Part shown: piece by piece, positions 9,107 to 17,966 of the stretch | How the letters are laid out: each line of letters opens with the position of its first letter | How positions within the stretch are numbered: position 1 is the stretch's first letter | DNA from: CAVOEB01 sp965249645 | GTDB lineage: Bacteria > Pseudomonadota > Alphaproteobacteria > UBA828 > JAPUJA01 | Assembly (NCBI GenBank): GCA_965249645.1 | Contig: CBDFML010000010.1 | Coordinates: 372,001 to 436,000, forward strand | Reading direction: 5' to 3' | Length of the DNA: 64,000 nt | The notes under the pieces: generated by a model | Databases searched by the model: none | Told to the model about the DNA's origin: nothing | What the model saw: the letters and a program-made list of their open reading frames with translations, nothing else | Position numbers and translations under genes: made by a program

Positions 9107-11026
9107 CTAGAAACCGAACATGTGGTCGAAGCTGAAGGCGCCGTGGCCGTTGAGTAGCCCCTGATAGCCGAACAGGCGGCAGGTCGTGTCACGGACGAGA
9201 ATATGCGCGCCGGCGCCGGCGGCTTCGCGCGTCTCGGCATCGAACATCTCGCTGTAGCGCAACAGGCGCGAGCCGCCGCAGGGGATCTCGATATGCTCGC
9301 GGTCGACTTCGTTGCCGACCTCGTCGTTCAGGATTATGTCGGTCGACGAGGTCTCGCGCCAGGGCATCGACGATGGATAGATCAGCTGGCACAACGAATC
9401 GAATGGCGGCCGGCCCAGCCTCAGGAACAGGCGCGTGCTCAACCCCGGTGCCGTGCCGATGTAGGACTGGGGCTCGTTTCGGTAGGTGATGGGGATATTA
9501 TAGATATGTGCGCCGAAGCTGGTTTCGGCCATATGTCCGCTCTCGCGGTCGACATACCGAAACAACCCGTGCAGCCAGCCATCGGCCGCGTCGTTCCCGC
9601 CATCGGAAAAATCGTAGACCAGTTCGACATGGCCGTAGCCGCTTTCGAAAGTCCCGCCGGATTCTTCGACCAGCGCGCTGAGATCGAGGGCAGGACATTC
9701 ATCGCGCGGGACGCAGCCGAGGTTATGGCGGACCACCTCGGCTCCCGAGCCGTCAACCAGGAGCACCGCGAGGGGCAGGTGCTCTTGGTCGCGGGCCATC
9801 GGGGTGGGCAGAGCAAAGCTTTTCCAGCACTCGAGCGGCAGGATCGGTGCCGCCAGGATATAGCCTTTACCGATCAGGTTGGCGAGTTCCGCGATCTTCG
9901 GATCCGGGGTCAAATCGGTTCGCTCGACGTTGGCGTGCGCCATCCGGCTGCGCCCGTTGCTGTCGGATACCTCGTAGCGGGGACGGACGAAGTGCCGCCC
10001 GGCCTGGACCTCGATCTGTTCGGGCCAACGGGCGTCGGGCAACAACTCGCTGACATCGATGGCGCAGGTACCGAACGGCGCGATGGTCTGGTCCAACCAG
10101 CGGCTGTCGTCGCGACCCATTAGGTTGAGTCCGATAGCGCCGGCGGGGATCGGAACCGGGTGGCTGTTCTGCACCCAGAGGATAACGCGCTCGCCCTCAC
10201 GGGGAGCCGGCAGGCCGGCATAGTAGTCGGCCGGCCATGCGTTTGCATCGTGGGTTCCCGAAAGAACCGTCGGATCGTCGCCATAGGTATCGATGACGTA
10301 TTTGACGACGTCGTGACCGGCCGTGCCGATGATGTGCATGAACAGGGTGCCGGTGAACTCATCGAGCCCAAATCGCTCGCGAATTTCGTGACTGTCGATC
10401 GAGTAACTGCCGGTCGACGAGGCAAGCTCCTCTTCCCATTCGGCGATAACGTCGCCTTCTTCATTATAAAGGCGCAGCCATATCCGCGTTTGGGGTGCGC
10501 CGTGACCAAACCAGTAATTGGCCGAGCCAATGCGCGTGTGATGCCCGACGGCGTCCCTGAAGAAGCCCAGATTGGTCGCGAAATTGAGCGGATCGAGATA
10601 GCATCGCTGGTTGGTCAGCATTGCATCGGGCAGGCGACATTCGTCGAAGCTCACCACTTTTGCGTCGACAGGAAACAGGTGGCGAACCTGGTCGGTCAGG
10701 CGGCCCGAATCAAACGCGGCGACGAAGACGGTCGCCGCGCTGCTTTCCCCGATGTCGGTGACGGGCGCGGCGCGCTTATTCAGCACGTTTTCGCCGATGG
10801 CGTCGACATCCTGAACGTAGACACCGGCGCAATCCCAACGCTCGATGTCATAGATCGCCGTGAAGCTCTCGGCCTGGCCCAGAGGGTCGTAAATCGCAAC
10901 CGGCCCACCTGCGGCAAGCTCCGCCACGAGCGCTTCGATCCGTTCCGCCGCGAGCGGATGCGCGAGCGCCTTGTAGAGCGCGTTACCGCCGCTCACATTG
11001 CTGAAGGTTTCGATCTTGAGAGTCAC
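9107..11026 (-). CDS. Hypothetical protein, 639 residues, unrecognised
   Basis: A long, clearly coding gene (start MTLKIETFSNVSGGNALYKA) whose family I do not recognise. The first 160 residues look like an alpha/beta region (VAIYDPLGQAESFTAIYD, ATVFVAAFDSGRLTDQV). The remainder is rich in predicted strands with many aromatic residues (ANYWFGHGAPQTRIWLRLY, VILWVQNSHPVPIPAGAIGL), suggesting several beta-sandwich modules. No signal peptide or membrane helix is evident. It starts 96 bases downstream of the stop of an ELM1-like gene and could be co-transcribed with it. A role in surface polysaccharide or an extracytoplasmic complex would be speculation. Confidence 0.8.
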   Translation of the reverse strand: MTLKIETFSNVSGGNALYKALAHPLAAERIEALVAELAAGGPVAIYDPLGQAESFTAIYDIERWDCAGVYVQDVDAIGENVLNKRAAPVTDIGESSAATVFVAAFDSGRLTDQVRHLFPVDAKVVSFDECRLPDAMLTNQRCYLDPLNFATNLGFFRDAVGHHTRIGSANYWFGHGAPQTRIWLRLYNEEGDVIAEWEEELASSTGSYSIDSHEIRERFGLDEFTGTLFMHIIGTAGHDVVKYVIDTYGDDPTVLSGTHDANAWPADYYAGLPAPREGERVILWVQNSHPVPIPAGAIGLNLMGRDDSRWLDQTIAPFGTCAIDVSELLPDARWPEQIEVQAGRHFVRPRYEVSDSNGRSRMAHANVERTDLTPDPKIAELANLIGKGYILAAPILPLECWKSFALPTPMARDQEHLPLAVLLVDGSGAEVVRHNLGCVPRDECPALDLSALVEESGGTFESGYGHVELVYDFSDGGNDAADGWLHGLFRYVDRESGHMAETSFGAHIYNIPITYRNEPQSYIGTAPGLSTRLFLRLGRPPFDSLCQLIYPSSMPWRETSSTDIILNDEVGNEVDREHIEIPCGGSRLLRYSEMFDAETREAAGAGAHILVRDTTCRLFGYQGLLNGHGAFSFDHMFGF

Positions 11027-11122
11027 GCCGTCCTGTGGCCCCCCATAAGACTCGCGCTCGCGCCCGACATCGGGTGCGGTTGGAATGGGATCATAGCCGT
11101 ATGAGGAACCATCGGGTAGGGC

Positions 11123-12139
11123 CTATTTTGATACCGCGGGGCTCGCAAAAATTCGGTCGCGAACCGCCTGGGCAACCCGTTCAGTATCGTCAAGAGGCGG
11201 GTAATACCAAGTTTCCAGCCGTTCACCTAGAGGGCGAATGCGATCGTCCCGGCGCAGCCGCTCGTAAAACCGGTGAAAGCGGCCGGAGCCGCCGCTCAGT
11301 TCGATCATGTAGACGGGCTTCCCTGTCGTACAGGCTTCCGAGATCATCGACACGGAGTCGCCGCTCACCGCAATCATGTCGGCCAGCGCGAGAAACCCGA
11401 AATAAGGGTTTGGCCCGGTGCCGTCCCAGCAGTGGGCGCGGGGTTTACAAAAGCGCCGCTGGAGAACCTCTGCCACGGCAGTGGGTGTGCGTCGCGACGG
11501 TGTCACGATGACCCCGGCGTTCTCGCGTTCCGCCAGTGCAAATATCTGATCGGCGATATGTTCGGCATCCTGCGGATCGAGACGATGACGTCGGGTGGCG
11601 CCGCCAATCAGCACCGCCACGAGGGGGCGCGGCAAATGAGCATGGCCGGGACCCCATATCTTTGCGGCCTCGGCCAACTGCCGGGGCGTAACCCGATTGA
11701 GCGCACCTATCGTCTCCACAACGTTTTCGCCTTTAAGGCCGTCATGAGCGGGGGGTGCCACGAGATCGAAACAGCGGACAGGTACCTGGGGGGCCTGGAT
11801 ATGAGCCGTAAAGGTCTTCTTGCCGCTCAAGCGTCGGACCGCGATGGAAAATCCCACCGCTTTTCGGCTGCAGGAAATCAGGATATCGGGCCAGGGCGGT
11901 CGGAAAGCGGGCACTTCCTTGCGGCTGCTTGGGCCGGTTTGGGCCAGTCGCAACCACAATCCAGCGGGCAACAAGTGGGGCGGCAGCAAACGCAATACGG
12001 GCGGATGGCTGACACGTATGACCTGCGGGTCGAGGTCCAGCGCTTCGGCGAGGCCCAGGCACTGGTTTTCCGCCCCCGGATTTCCGTCCGATACGATCCA
12101 GCAACTGGCGTCGATGCCGGGCTCGGACCAATCGCTCAT
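11123..12139 (-). CDS. ELM1/GtrOC1-family (DUF1022) glycosyltransferase-like protein
   Basis: A 338-residue protein starting MSDWSEPGIDASCWIVSDGN. The motifs WIVSDGNPGAENQCLGLAEAL, PDILISCSRKAVGFSIAVRR, AVLIGGATRRHRLD, VTPSRRTP and a C-terminal ALADMIAVSGDSVSMISEAC, TGKPVYMIEL match the Mito_fiss_Elm1 family. This GT-B-like fold is widespread in alphaproteobacteria and related to the plant mitochondrial fission factor ELM1. Its biochemical reaction is not established. It starts 19 bases after the stop of the luciferase-like gene, so the two are probably in one operon. Confidence 0.87.
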   Translation of the reverse strand: MSDWSEPGIDASCWIVSDGNPGAENQCLGLAEALDLDPQVIRVSHPPVLRLLPPHLLPAGLWLRLAQTGPSSRKEVPAFRPPWPDILISCSRKAVGFSIAVRRLSGKKTFTAHIQAPQVPVRCFDLVAPPAHDGLKGENVVETIGALNRVTPRQLAEAAKIWGPGHAHLPRPLVAVLIGGATRRHRLDPQDAEHIADQIFALAERENAGVIVTPSRRTPTAVAEVLQRRFCKPRAHCWDGTGPNPYFGFLALADMIAVSGDSVSMISEACTTGKPVYMIELSGGSGRFHRFYERLRRDDRIRPLGERLETWYYPPLDDTERVAQAVRDRIFASPAVSK

Positions 12140-12158
12140 CGCAGCGTGTAGGGCAGGT

Positions 12159-13271
12159 TCACTCGGCGGCCTTTTCCACACCGGTCGCCGCGCGGAAGGC
12201 CGGCATGACCTCCGTCGTCATCAATTCCATGGAGCGGCGCCATTTAGCGCCGGAATCCCCATCCCAGTCGTGAGAGACGAGCAGCAACTGACCGAACGGG
12301 CCGATTTGCTCGCGCAAGGCCACAAATTTGTCCAATACAGTACTTGGTGAGCCGCAAATCACCATTTCGTCCATGCAATAATCGCCGGTGAGGGCATCGT
12401 CGGACATGTCCGGGTCGTTCTTGAACATTTTGGCCAGGCCGTACTTGGAAAGCAGATCGCGCAGGTAGCAGTAGTAATATTTAAGTGGCGCTTCGTCGGT
12501 GTAGGTGAACTCGCGTGCCTCCTCGTCGCTGTCCGCGACGAAAACGCTCTTTGCGATAATCCAGTTCCCGGGGTCGGGCTTGCGGCCCGCTTCCTCGCAG
12601 CCTTCCACGTACTGTTCCCAGTGGGTCTTGACGTGGACCGGCGGAATGAAATTGGCCGAGATACCCATCCAGCCACGCTCGCCCGCAAGCCGCATGCTGC
12701 TCGAGTTCGGGCTCATCGCCGAAATGGCCACCTTGGGGTAAGGTTTCTGATAGGGCTTGGTCACGACGCCGCAGCCGAGCTCCGGTAAGTGGTTTTGCTC
12801 GATCACCGTATTCCAGTATTTGCCGCGCATGGAATAGGGCGGATCGGTTGTCCACAGCGCTTCGATCATGTCGAAGGATTCTTTGAGCATGCCCGTCCGG
12901 TCCTTCTCCTCGAGGGTATCGAGCAGCTCGAAGTCGCTCGGCAGGCCGCCGGTGCCGATACCCATGATGAAGCGGCCCTTGGCCAGGTGATCGAACATGG
13001 CGCAATAGCCCGCGACATTCGCAGGATGATGATGGGGCAGATTGAATACGCCCTGCGCGAACTTGATCTGTTTGGTCTCGTGGATCAGCGTCGCCAGAAA
13101 AATTAGCGGCGAGGTAACCTGCTCGACCTGGGCGCTGAGATGCTCGCCGACCCAGACATGATCGAAGCCCAGTTGGTCGGCATGGACGATAACTTCGCGA
13201 TCCTCTTGAAGCACCGTGTCGTAGTCGCGTCCAATCCGATGGATCGGCATCATAAAAAGTCCGAGTTCCAT
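12159..13271 (-). CDS. Luciferase-like (LLM class) flavin-dependent oxidoreductase
   Basis: A 370-residue TIM-barrel monooxygenase of the bacterial luciferase family, beginning MELGLFMMPIHRIGRDYDTV. Family hallmarks are GFDHVWVGEHLS near residue 35, ATLIHETKQIKFAQGVFNLP, the substrate and flavin loop MGIGTGGLPSDFELLD, and VVTKPYQKPYPKVAISAMSPNS. Such enzymes use FMNH2 supplied by a separate reductase to oxidise diverse substrates including alkanes, sulfonates and amines. The substrate is not deducible here. Downstream is the ELM1-like gene. Upstream, across 177 bases with a terminator, is an M24-fold gene. Confidence 0.9.
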   Translation of the reverse strand: MELGLFMMPIHRIGRDYDTVLQEDREVIVHADQLGFDHVWVGEHLSAQVEQVTSPLIFLATLIHETKQIKFAQGVFNLPHHHPANVAGYCAMFDHLAKGRFIMGIGTGGLPSDFELLDTLEEKDRTGMLKESFDMIEALWTTDPPYSMRGKYWNTVIEQNHLPELGCGVVTKPYQKPYPKVAISAMSPNSSSMRLAGERGWMGISANFIPPVHVKTHWEQYVEGCEEAGRKPDPGNWIIAKSVFVADSDEEAREFTYTDEAPLKYYYCYLRDLLSKYGLAKMFKNDPDMSDDALTGDYCMDEMVICGSPSTVLDKFVALREQIGPFGQLLLVSHDWDGDSGAKWRRSMELMTTEVMPAFRAATGVEKAAE

Positions 13272-13372
13272 CTATTCGTTCTCTCTCTCGTTCGCGAAAA
13301 TGCCTGCGGTTCGTCGGCTCGACCGTATCAAGTCGGCGACACTATAACGATAGTGTGCGCAGCCGGGCCATG

Positions 13373-13405
13373 AAAAATCGCCGGGGTCCGCGAGGGCCCC
13401 GGCGA
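13373..13405 (-). terminator. Rho-independent terminator after the M24 gene
   Basis: On the minus strand a GC-rich stem, CGCCGGGG with CCCCGGCG, is followed by ATTTTTC. It lies about 45 bases downstream of the 13449-14666 gene and separates it from the luciferase-like gene. Confidence 0.7.
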
Positions 13406-13448
13406 GAATATCCGCGTTCCGGCGCCTGGAGCACCGGCCGGCGAAAGC

Positions 13449-14666
13449 CTAGTACCAGAACACCGGCGTCTTGGTCAGCAGCTCGATGCCCGTCTTGGTG
13501 ACGATGTAGTTTTGCTCCCAGCCGGCGGAGCCGACCCCCTTGCGCGTCATGAAGGATTCCGCGCTGCAGACCATGCCTTCTTCGAACTTGTCCTTCTTGG
13601 TCACGCAATTGCGTTCGATCATCGGATGCTCGTACATGTTCCCGCAGCCATGGCCGTTGTAGGGCCATTGCTCGGCCGAATGGTCGTATTCCTTGACCAC
13701 CTTCTTCTTCACTTCGTCGACCTTGTCGAGCACGTCGTGAACCCGGCGGCCGTGCTTGACGTTGTCCATCACGGCCGCGGTAACGGCGTAGGAATCCTCG
13801 AGCAACGAGCGCTGCTCCTTGGTCGGATTGCCGCCGCAGATAAGCGAGCGGCCCGGGTCGATCCAGTAGCCCTGATGGACCGGGCCATAGATCCAGGTGC
13901 GCACCATGTCGCCCTTCTTCGGTGCGTACTGCGCCGTGCCGTACATGTTGTCGCGCTCGAAGTATACGCTGTCCTTGTCCTTGCCGAAATTGATCGGGAT
14001 ACGCAGCCAGAAGCCGCCGCGCCGGACGATCTCGTGGGCCGCTTCGGCCGCAGCCTCAGCCGCCACCTTGCCCGCATAAAGACTGTCGCACAGACGGTAG
14101 AGCGCGCTGTCGACGATCTCGCCCATCTCGCGATACATGTCGAGTTCGCGGGGGCTCTTGATCCGACGACATTCGCGGATCAGATCGTCGTCGAAGACAT
14201 AGTCGATGCCGGGCGTCGCCGCTCGCAGCTGATCGCCGTATTTTACCGGCAGGTTGTCGGAGCCGACGAAGGCGACCTTGCCCTGGACCTTGCGGCGCTT
14301 GAGCGACTTGGCGACACTGGCGACGGGATCGTCGCTGTAGCAATAACGCCCGCAGGAGACCATCTTGCGACGCAAGTTGTTGGTATCCCCGTGAAGTTCG
14401 GGCTCCTTGCCCGGCTCGAGAATGACGCAGCAGAAACCGCGGGCGTTCCAGACCGGCGCGTCGGGCTCCTGGCCCGAATGCTCGGACCAATAGTTGGTCA
14501 GCCACAAGGTTTCCATCGAGCGCTCATAGTGCCCGGCGGTTTTTCCCCACACGATGGCGATGTCGTATTTCTTCTCCTTCATCGCTTTGAGCGCTTTCCG
14601 CCAGCGGGCGCGGTATTCGCTTTTCGGGAAATAGCCGTCCGGGTAATTCTGTCTCTCGATCGCCAT
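13449..14666 (-). CDS. M24-family (pita-bread fold) creatinase/Xaa-Pro-peptidase-like protein
   Basis: A 405-residue protein with an N-terminal creatinase-type domain (residues 1-165) and a C-terminal M24 catalytic domain. Retained ligand-region motifs are GYWIDPGRSLICGG (second Asp), GHGCGNMYEHP (His), VCSAESFMT (Glu) and GWEQNYIV (Glu). The usual first metal Asp in the strand GD-x-V-x-x-D is Trp here (GDMVRTWIYGPVHQGYW). Metal-dependent aminopeptidase activity is therefore doubtful, and a creatinase-like metal-free or altered reaction is possible. It is related to two further copies at 24287-26720. The upstream gap to the divergent GSCFA gene is 170 bases. Confidence 0.88.
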   Translation of the reverse strand: MAIERQNYPDGYFPKSEYRARWRKALKAMKEKKYDIAIVWGKTAGHYERSMETLWLTNYWSEHSGQEPDAPVWNARGFCCVILEPGKEPELHGDTNNLRRKMVSCGRYCYSDDPVASVAKSLKRRKVQGKVAFVGSDNLPVKYGDQLRAATPGIDYVFDDDLIRECRRIKSPRELDMYREMGEIVDSALYRLCDSLYAGKVAAEAAAEAAHEIVRRGGFWLRIPINFGKDKDSVYFERDNMYGTAQYAPKKGDMVRTWIYGPVHQGYWIDPGRSLICGGNPTKEQRSLLEDSYAVTAAVMDNVKHGRRVHDVLDKVDEVKKKVVKEYDHSAEQWPYNGHGCGNMYEHPMIERNCVTKKDKFEEGMVCSAESFMTRKGVGSAGWEQNYIVTKTGIELLTKTPVFWY

Positions 14667-14836
14667 GTATTTTCTCCCTTGATCCTGTTCATCTTGTGCC
14701 CGTCATGCTGGGCCGTTGGCAGAATTCCGGGCAACTATAGCGATATCGAGGCCGCGCCGTCACGCAAATTGACGCGGGACTTGCCAGGGGAAGGCGCTGT
14801 CACAATTAAGTCTTTGATAAGCATAGACGCGAGAGG

Positions 14837-15874
14837 ATGGGAAACTTCTCAACCATCCGGGAGTTCGCCGTGGACGACGCCTTCGAGATCGACCGGCCCG
14901 ACGCGCCGTCCGTGTCGCCGGTCTCCAACGCCGAGCCAGAGCGACCCCGGGTCAACCGCCTGTGGTCCTATTACAACGAACACAAAGCCCTGACCTTCGA
15001 GCCGCAGCCCCTGATCGCACCGGGCACGCGCGTGTTCACCATGGGCAGTTGCTTTGCCGTCGAGATTCGCCGTCGCCTCAAAGAGCTGGGCTACACCATT
15101 TTTCCCGATTACGCATCTCTTGCGTTCGACCCCTCGCGTCAGAAGGTGGGCAGCCTGCCCGCGCGCGAGAACCTAAACCACTACCACAGCTTCGCCATTC
15201 GCCAGGAGATCGAGAAGGCGTTCGGGCTGTGGCGCCAGGACGACGACGACTACTGGCAGGTCGAGAACAGCGCGATCGACGAGCCTCTGTTCGACGGCTC
15301 CGTTTGCCAGGATCCCTATCGTCGCCTCGTCTTTGGCCGCACGCCGACCGATCTGCACGAGGTCACGGCTGGGCTCGACGCGGTGATTCGTGCCGGTCTC
15401 GAAGCGGCGGATGTCTACATCCTCACCCTCGGGCTGATCGAAGTCTGGCGCAACAAACGAAGCGGTCTGATATCGTGCATGAATCCCGGCTATGGCGGTG
15501 GCGGCGGCGGCACGGAAACCGAATTCGTGAACAGCGGCTTCTCTGAAAACTACGACAACATGCGTCGCGCTATCGAGCTGCTTTTCGAGCACTTTCCCGA
15601 GCGCCAGGTTGTCCTGACCGTCTCGTCGGTGCCGCTGGGCGCCACCTTTACCGACGCCGACGTATTCGTTGCCAACATGGAGAGCAAGTCGACCCTGCGC
15701 GCCGTCGCCGGGCAATTGGCGGCGGAGTTCGACCGGGTGCACTACTTCCCGTCTTACGAGATATGCCAGATGGGCAACCCCTTCAGCCCGGACGGACGCC
15801 ATGTGCGTTCCGACGTCGTGGCCATGATCGTCGCCACCTTCCTGCGCATGTTTGGCACTGCCGAGGCGGCCTGA
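14837..15874 (+). CDS. GSCFA-domain protein
   Basis: A 345-residue protein with the family-naming motif TMGSCFAVEIRRRLKELGY near residue 73, followed by LNHYHSFAIRQEIE, DPYRRLVFG and YILTLGLIEVW. GSCFA proteins resemble SGNH/GDSL-type esterases, and the Ser-Cys of the motif is the likely catalytic region. They are often linked to capsule or exopolysaccharide loci, but no such genes are visible next to this one. The start MGNFSTIREFAVDD has AGAGG directly upstream. Confidence 0.85.
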   Translation: MGNFSTIREFAVDDAFEIDRPDAPSVSPVSNAEPERPRVNRLWSYYNEHKALTFEPQPLIAPGTRVFTMGSCFAVEIRRRLKELGYTIFPDYASLAFDPSRQKVGSLPARENLNHYHSFAIRQEIEKAFGLWRQDDDDYWQVENSAIDEPLFDGSVCQDPYRRLVFGRTPTDLHEVTAGLDAVIRAGLEAADVYILTLGLIEVWRNKRSGLISCMNPGYGGGGGGTETEFVNSGFSENYDNMRRAIELLFEHFPERQVVLTVSSVPLGATFTDADVFVANMESKSTLRAVAGQLAAEFDRVHYFPSYEICQMGNPFSPDGRHVRSDVVAMIVATFLRMFGTAEAA

Positions 15875-15906
15875 CGCCGTATCTTTCTGCCTGATTGTCC
15901 AAAAAT

Positions 15907-15980
15907 TGGCTGGGGGAGTAGGATTCGAACCTACACTGGCGGAGTCAGAGTCCGCTGTCCTACCGTTAGACGATCCCCCA
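15907..15980 (-). tRNA. tRNA-Gln (anticodon CTG)
   Basis: A complete cloverleaf is readable on the minus strand. The acceptor stem is TGGGGGA/TCCCCCA, the anticodon stem GCGGA/TCCGC encloses the loop CTCTGAC (anticodon CTG), and the T-arm contains GGTTCGAATCC. The discriminator is G and the 3' CCA is encoded. It lies alone between the GSCFA gene and ppx/gppA. Confidence 0.96.
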
Positions 15981-16143
15981 GCAGGGCTGATCGGACACAA
16001 ATTAGGCGTCTGCGGGCGCATGTCAACCATACGCGAGGCCAACCGGGCCCAAAATGCTTGATCCTGGGCAAACGGAGCTTGCGGTGACGCGCCGGTCTGG
16101 GTGAGACTACTGGACTGCGCCACAAAACCGGTTGTCGGGGGCC

Positions 16144-17181
16144 ATGACCGATCTGTCGCTTTCCAGGACACCATCGCGATCCCGCCGCAACCGCGCGGCG
16201 CGCGGCCCAGTCTATGCCGCCCTCGATCTCGGCACCAACAATTGCCGCCTGCTGATCGCTCGCTCCGCACCTGAAGGTTTCAAGGTGATAGATTCGTTCT
16301 CGCGAATCGTCCGGCTGGGCGAGGGCGTCGGCGCAACCGGGCAGCTCTCCGGCGAGGCGATGGAGCGTACCATCGACGCGCTTGACATCTGCGCGCGCAA
16401 GATGCGCCGCCGCGGCGTGATCCACAGCCGGCTCGTTGCAACCGAAGCCTGCCGGCGCGCAGGCAACGGCGATGTGTTCATCAGGCGTGCACAGGATCAG
16501 ACCGGTCTCGCACTCGAAGTCATTTCTCATGACGAGGAGGCCGCGCTGGCGGTGCGCGGATGCGCGACGCTGCTTGATCCGAGTGCCCGGCGCGCTCTCG
16601 TGTTCGACATCGGGGGCGGCAGCACCGAATTGACCTGGCTCGATCTCACGGGGCCAGACGACCCGCAAGTGCTAGGCTGGACGTCGTTGCCTCACGGTGT
16701 CGTCACCCTTGCCGAACGTGTCGGGGGCGGCTGCATCGCGCCGGACGAATTCGACGCCATGGTCGTCGAGATCGCGGCTGAACTCGCACCCTTCGAGGCG
16801 GCCCACGACATCGCCCGCGACGTCGCCCGGGGAGATGTTCAAATGTTGGGCTCGTCGGGCACGGTCACAACACTGGCCGGGGTGCATCTGGGACTCGAGC
16901 GCTATGACCGCTCCCGGGTCGACGGCATTTATCTTGAGTTTGCCGATATCGAACGCTCCACCCGGGTGTTGTCGGACATGGATTGCGCCGAGCGTGCGGC
17001 CCAGCCGACCATCGGTCCGGGTCGAGCTGATCTGGTCGTCGCCGGTTGTGCGATCCTCACCGCGGTCATGTCGGTCTGGCCCGTCGGCCGATTACGGGTT
17101 GCCGATCGGGGTTTGCGCGAAGGTATTCTTCGGGTCCTGATCGAGGCTGAACGCCCTCCCGTCCGCGCGGGCGCCGCCTAA
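16144..17181 (+). CDS. Ppx/GppA-family exopolyphosphatase / pppGpp phosphatase
   Basis: A 345-residue ASKHA-fold phosphatase. The phosphate-binding motif YAALDLGTNNCRLLIA is near residue 28, IVRLGEGVGATGQLS follows, and the second nucleotide-type motif VFDIGGGSTELTWL is near residue 157. The C-terminal HD-like extension of long Ppx proteins is absent, so this is the short form common in alphaproteobacteria. It could act on polyphosphate or pppGpp. An in-frame ATG at 16132 is an alternative start. It lies 5 bases before rlmE and is probably co-transcribed with it. Confidence 0.9.
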   Translation: MTDLSLSRTPSRSRRNRAARGPVYAALDLGTNNCRLLIARSAPEGFKVIDSFSRIVRLGEGVGATGQLSGEAMERTIDALDICARKMRRRGVIHSRLVATEACRRAGNGDVFIRRAQDQTGLALEVISHDEEAALAVRGCATLLDPSARRALVFDIGGGSTELTWLDLTGPDDPQVLGWTSLPHGVVTLAERVGGGCIAPDEFDAMVVEIAAELAPFEAAHDIARDVARGDVQMLGSSGTVTTLAGVHLGLERYDRSRVDGIYLEFADIERSTRVLSDMDCAERAAQPTIGPGRADLVVAGCAILTAVMSVWPVGRLRVADRGLREGILRVLIEAERPPVRAGAA

Positions 17182-17186
17182 ACGCC

Positions 17187-17888
17187 ATGGCCCGTTCGCG
17201 CAAGGCCGGTTCGGCGGGACGCGCCGCCCATCAGCGCGTGCGCACAGCCAAGGGGCGCACCACGTCTTCGACCATTTGGCTCGAACGTCAGCTCAACGAC
17301 CCGTATGTGCGCGAGGCCCGGGCGCAGGGCTATCGGTCGCGTGCCGCGTTCAAGCTGATCCAGCTCGACGAAAAATTTCACCTGCTGCGCAAGGGCGCGC
17401 GGGTTCTTGATCTGGGGGCGGCGCCCGGCGGCTGGACCCAAGTTGCCGTCGAGCGGGCGCTGCCGGGCGGCGTGGTCGTCGGCGTCGATCTCGCCGCCCT
17501 CGATCCGATCCCAGGCGCCGTGCTGCTCGAACTCGATATCTACGCAACCGATACGCCCGCGCGCATCGAGGCGGCGTTGGGTGGCACGGCCGATGTGGTC
17601 CTGAGCGACATGGCCGCCAAGGCGAGCGGGCATGCCGCCACCGACCATCTGCGCATCGTCGCCCTGTGCGAGGCGGCCTTCGACATCGCGCGCACCGGCC
17701 TCGCGCCCCGAGGCGCCTTCGTTGCCAAGGTTTTGAAAGGCGGCACGGAGCGCGAGCTACTGATCCTTCTCAAGCGTAATTTCCGCACCGTCCGCCATGC
17801 AAAACCCCCGGCCAGCCGCGCCGATTCGGCGGAAACCTATGTCGTGGCGACGGGCTTTCGCGGCGACGTCGCGGCCCGGATGGTCTGA
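17187..17888 (+). CDS. rlmE: 23S rRNA (uridine-2'-O)-methyltransferase
   Basis: A 233-residue FtsJ/RrmJ-type enzyme that methylates U2552 of 23S rRNA late in 50S assembly. The SAM-binding motif VLDLGAAPGGWTQVAVE follows a basic N-terminus, and the K-D-K-E catalytic set is readable: Lys in RAAFKLIQLDEKF, Asp in VVLSDMAAKASGH, Lys in FVAKVLKGG, and Glu near RADSAETYVVATGF. It starts 5 bases downstream of the ppx/gppA-like gene. Confidence 0.95.
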   Translation: MARSRKAGSAGRAAHQRVRTAKGRTTSSTIWLERQLNDPYVREARAQGYRSRAAFKLIQLDEKFHLLRKGARVLDLGAAPGGWTQVAVERALPGGVVVGVDLAALDPIPGAVLLELDIYATDTPARIEAALGGTADVVLSDMAAKASGHAATDHLRIVALCEAAFDIARTGLAPRGAFVAKVLKGGTERELLILLKRNFRTVRHAKPPASRADSAETYVVATGFRGDVAARMV

Positions 17889-17912
17889 TCGTCGCGCTTC
17901 TCCGCTTGCCCC

Positions 17913-17940
17913 TTGGCGGGGCAATGAATTCATGTATAGT
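17913..17940 (+). promoter_or_regulatory. Probable guaB promoter
   Basis: TTGGCG (17913-17918) and TATAGT (17935-17940) are separated by 16 bases and end 26 bases before the guaB ATG. The -35 box lies within a perfect 7-bp hairpin (TTGCCCC/GGGGCAA), which might serve as an operator or as part of the rlmE terminator. Confidence 0.5.
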
Positions 17941-17966
17941 GACGCGCCAATGACAGACTGGCAGCG

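Noticed and set aside
13512..14993. 493-codon plus-strand open frame opposite the M24 gene
   Set aside because: The M24 gene on the other strand has conserved motifs, and this frame overlaps both it and the GSCFA start region.
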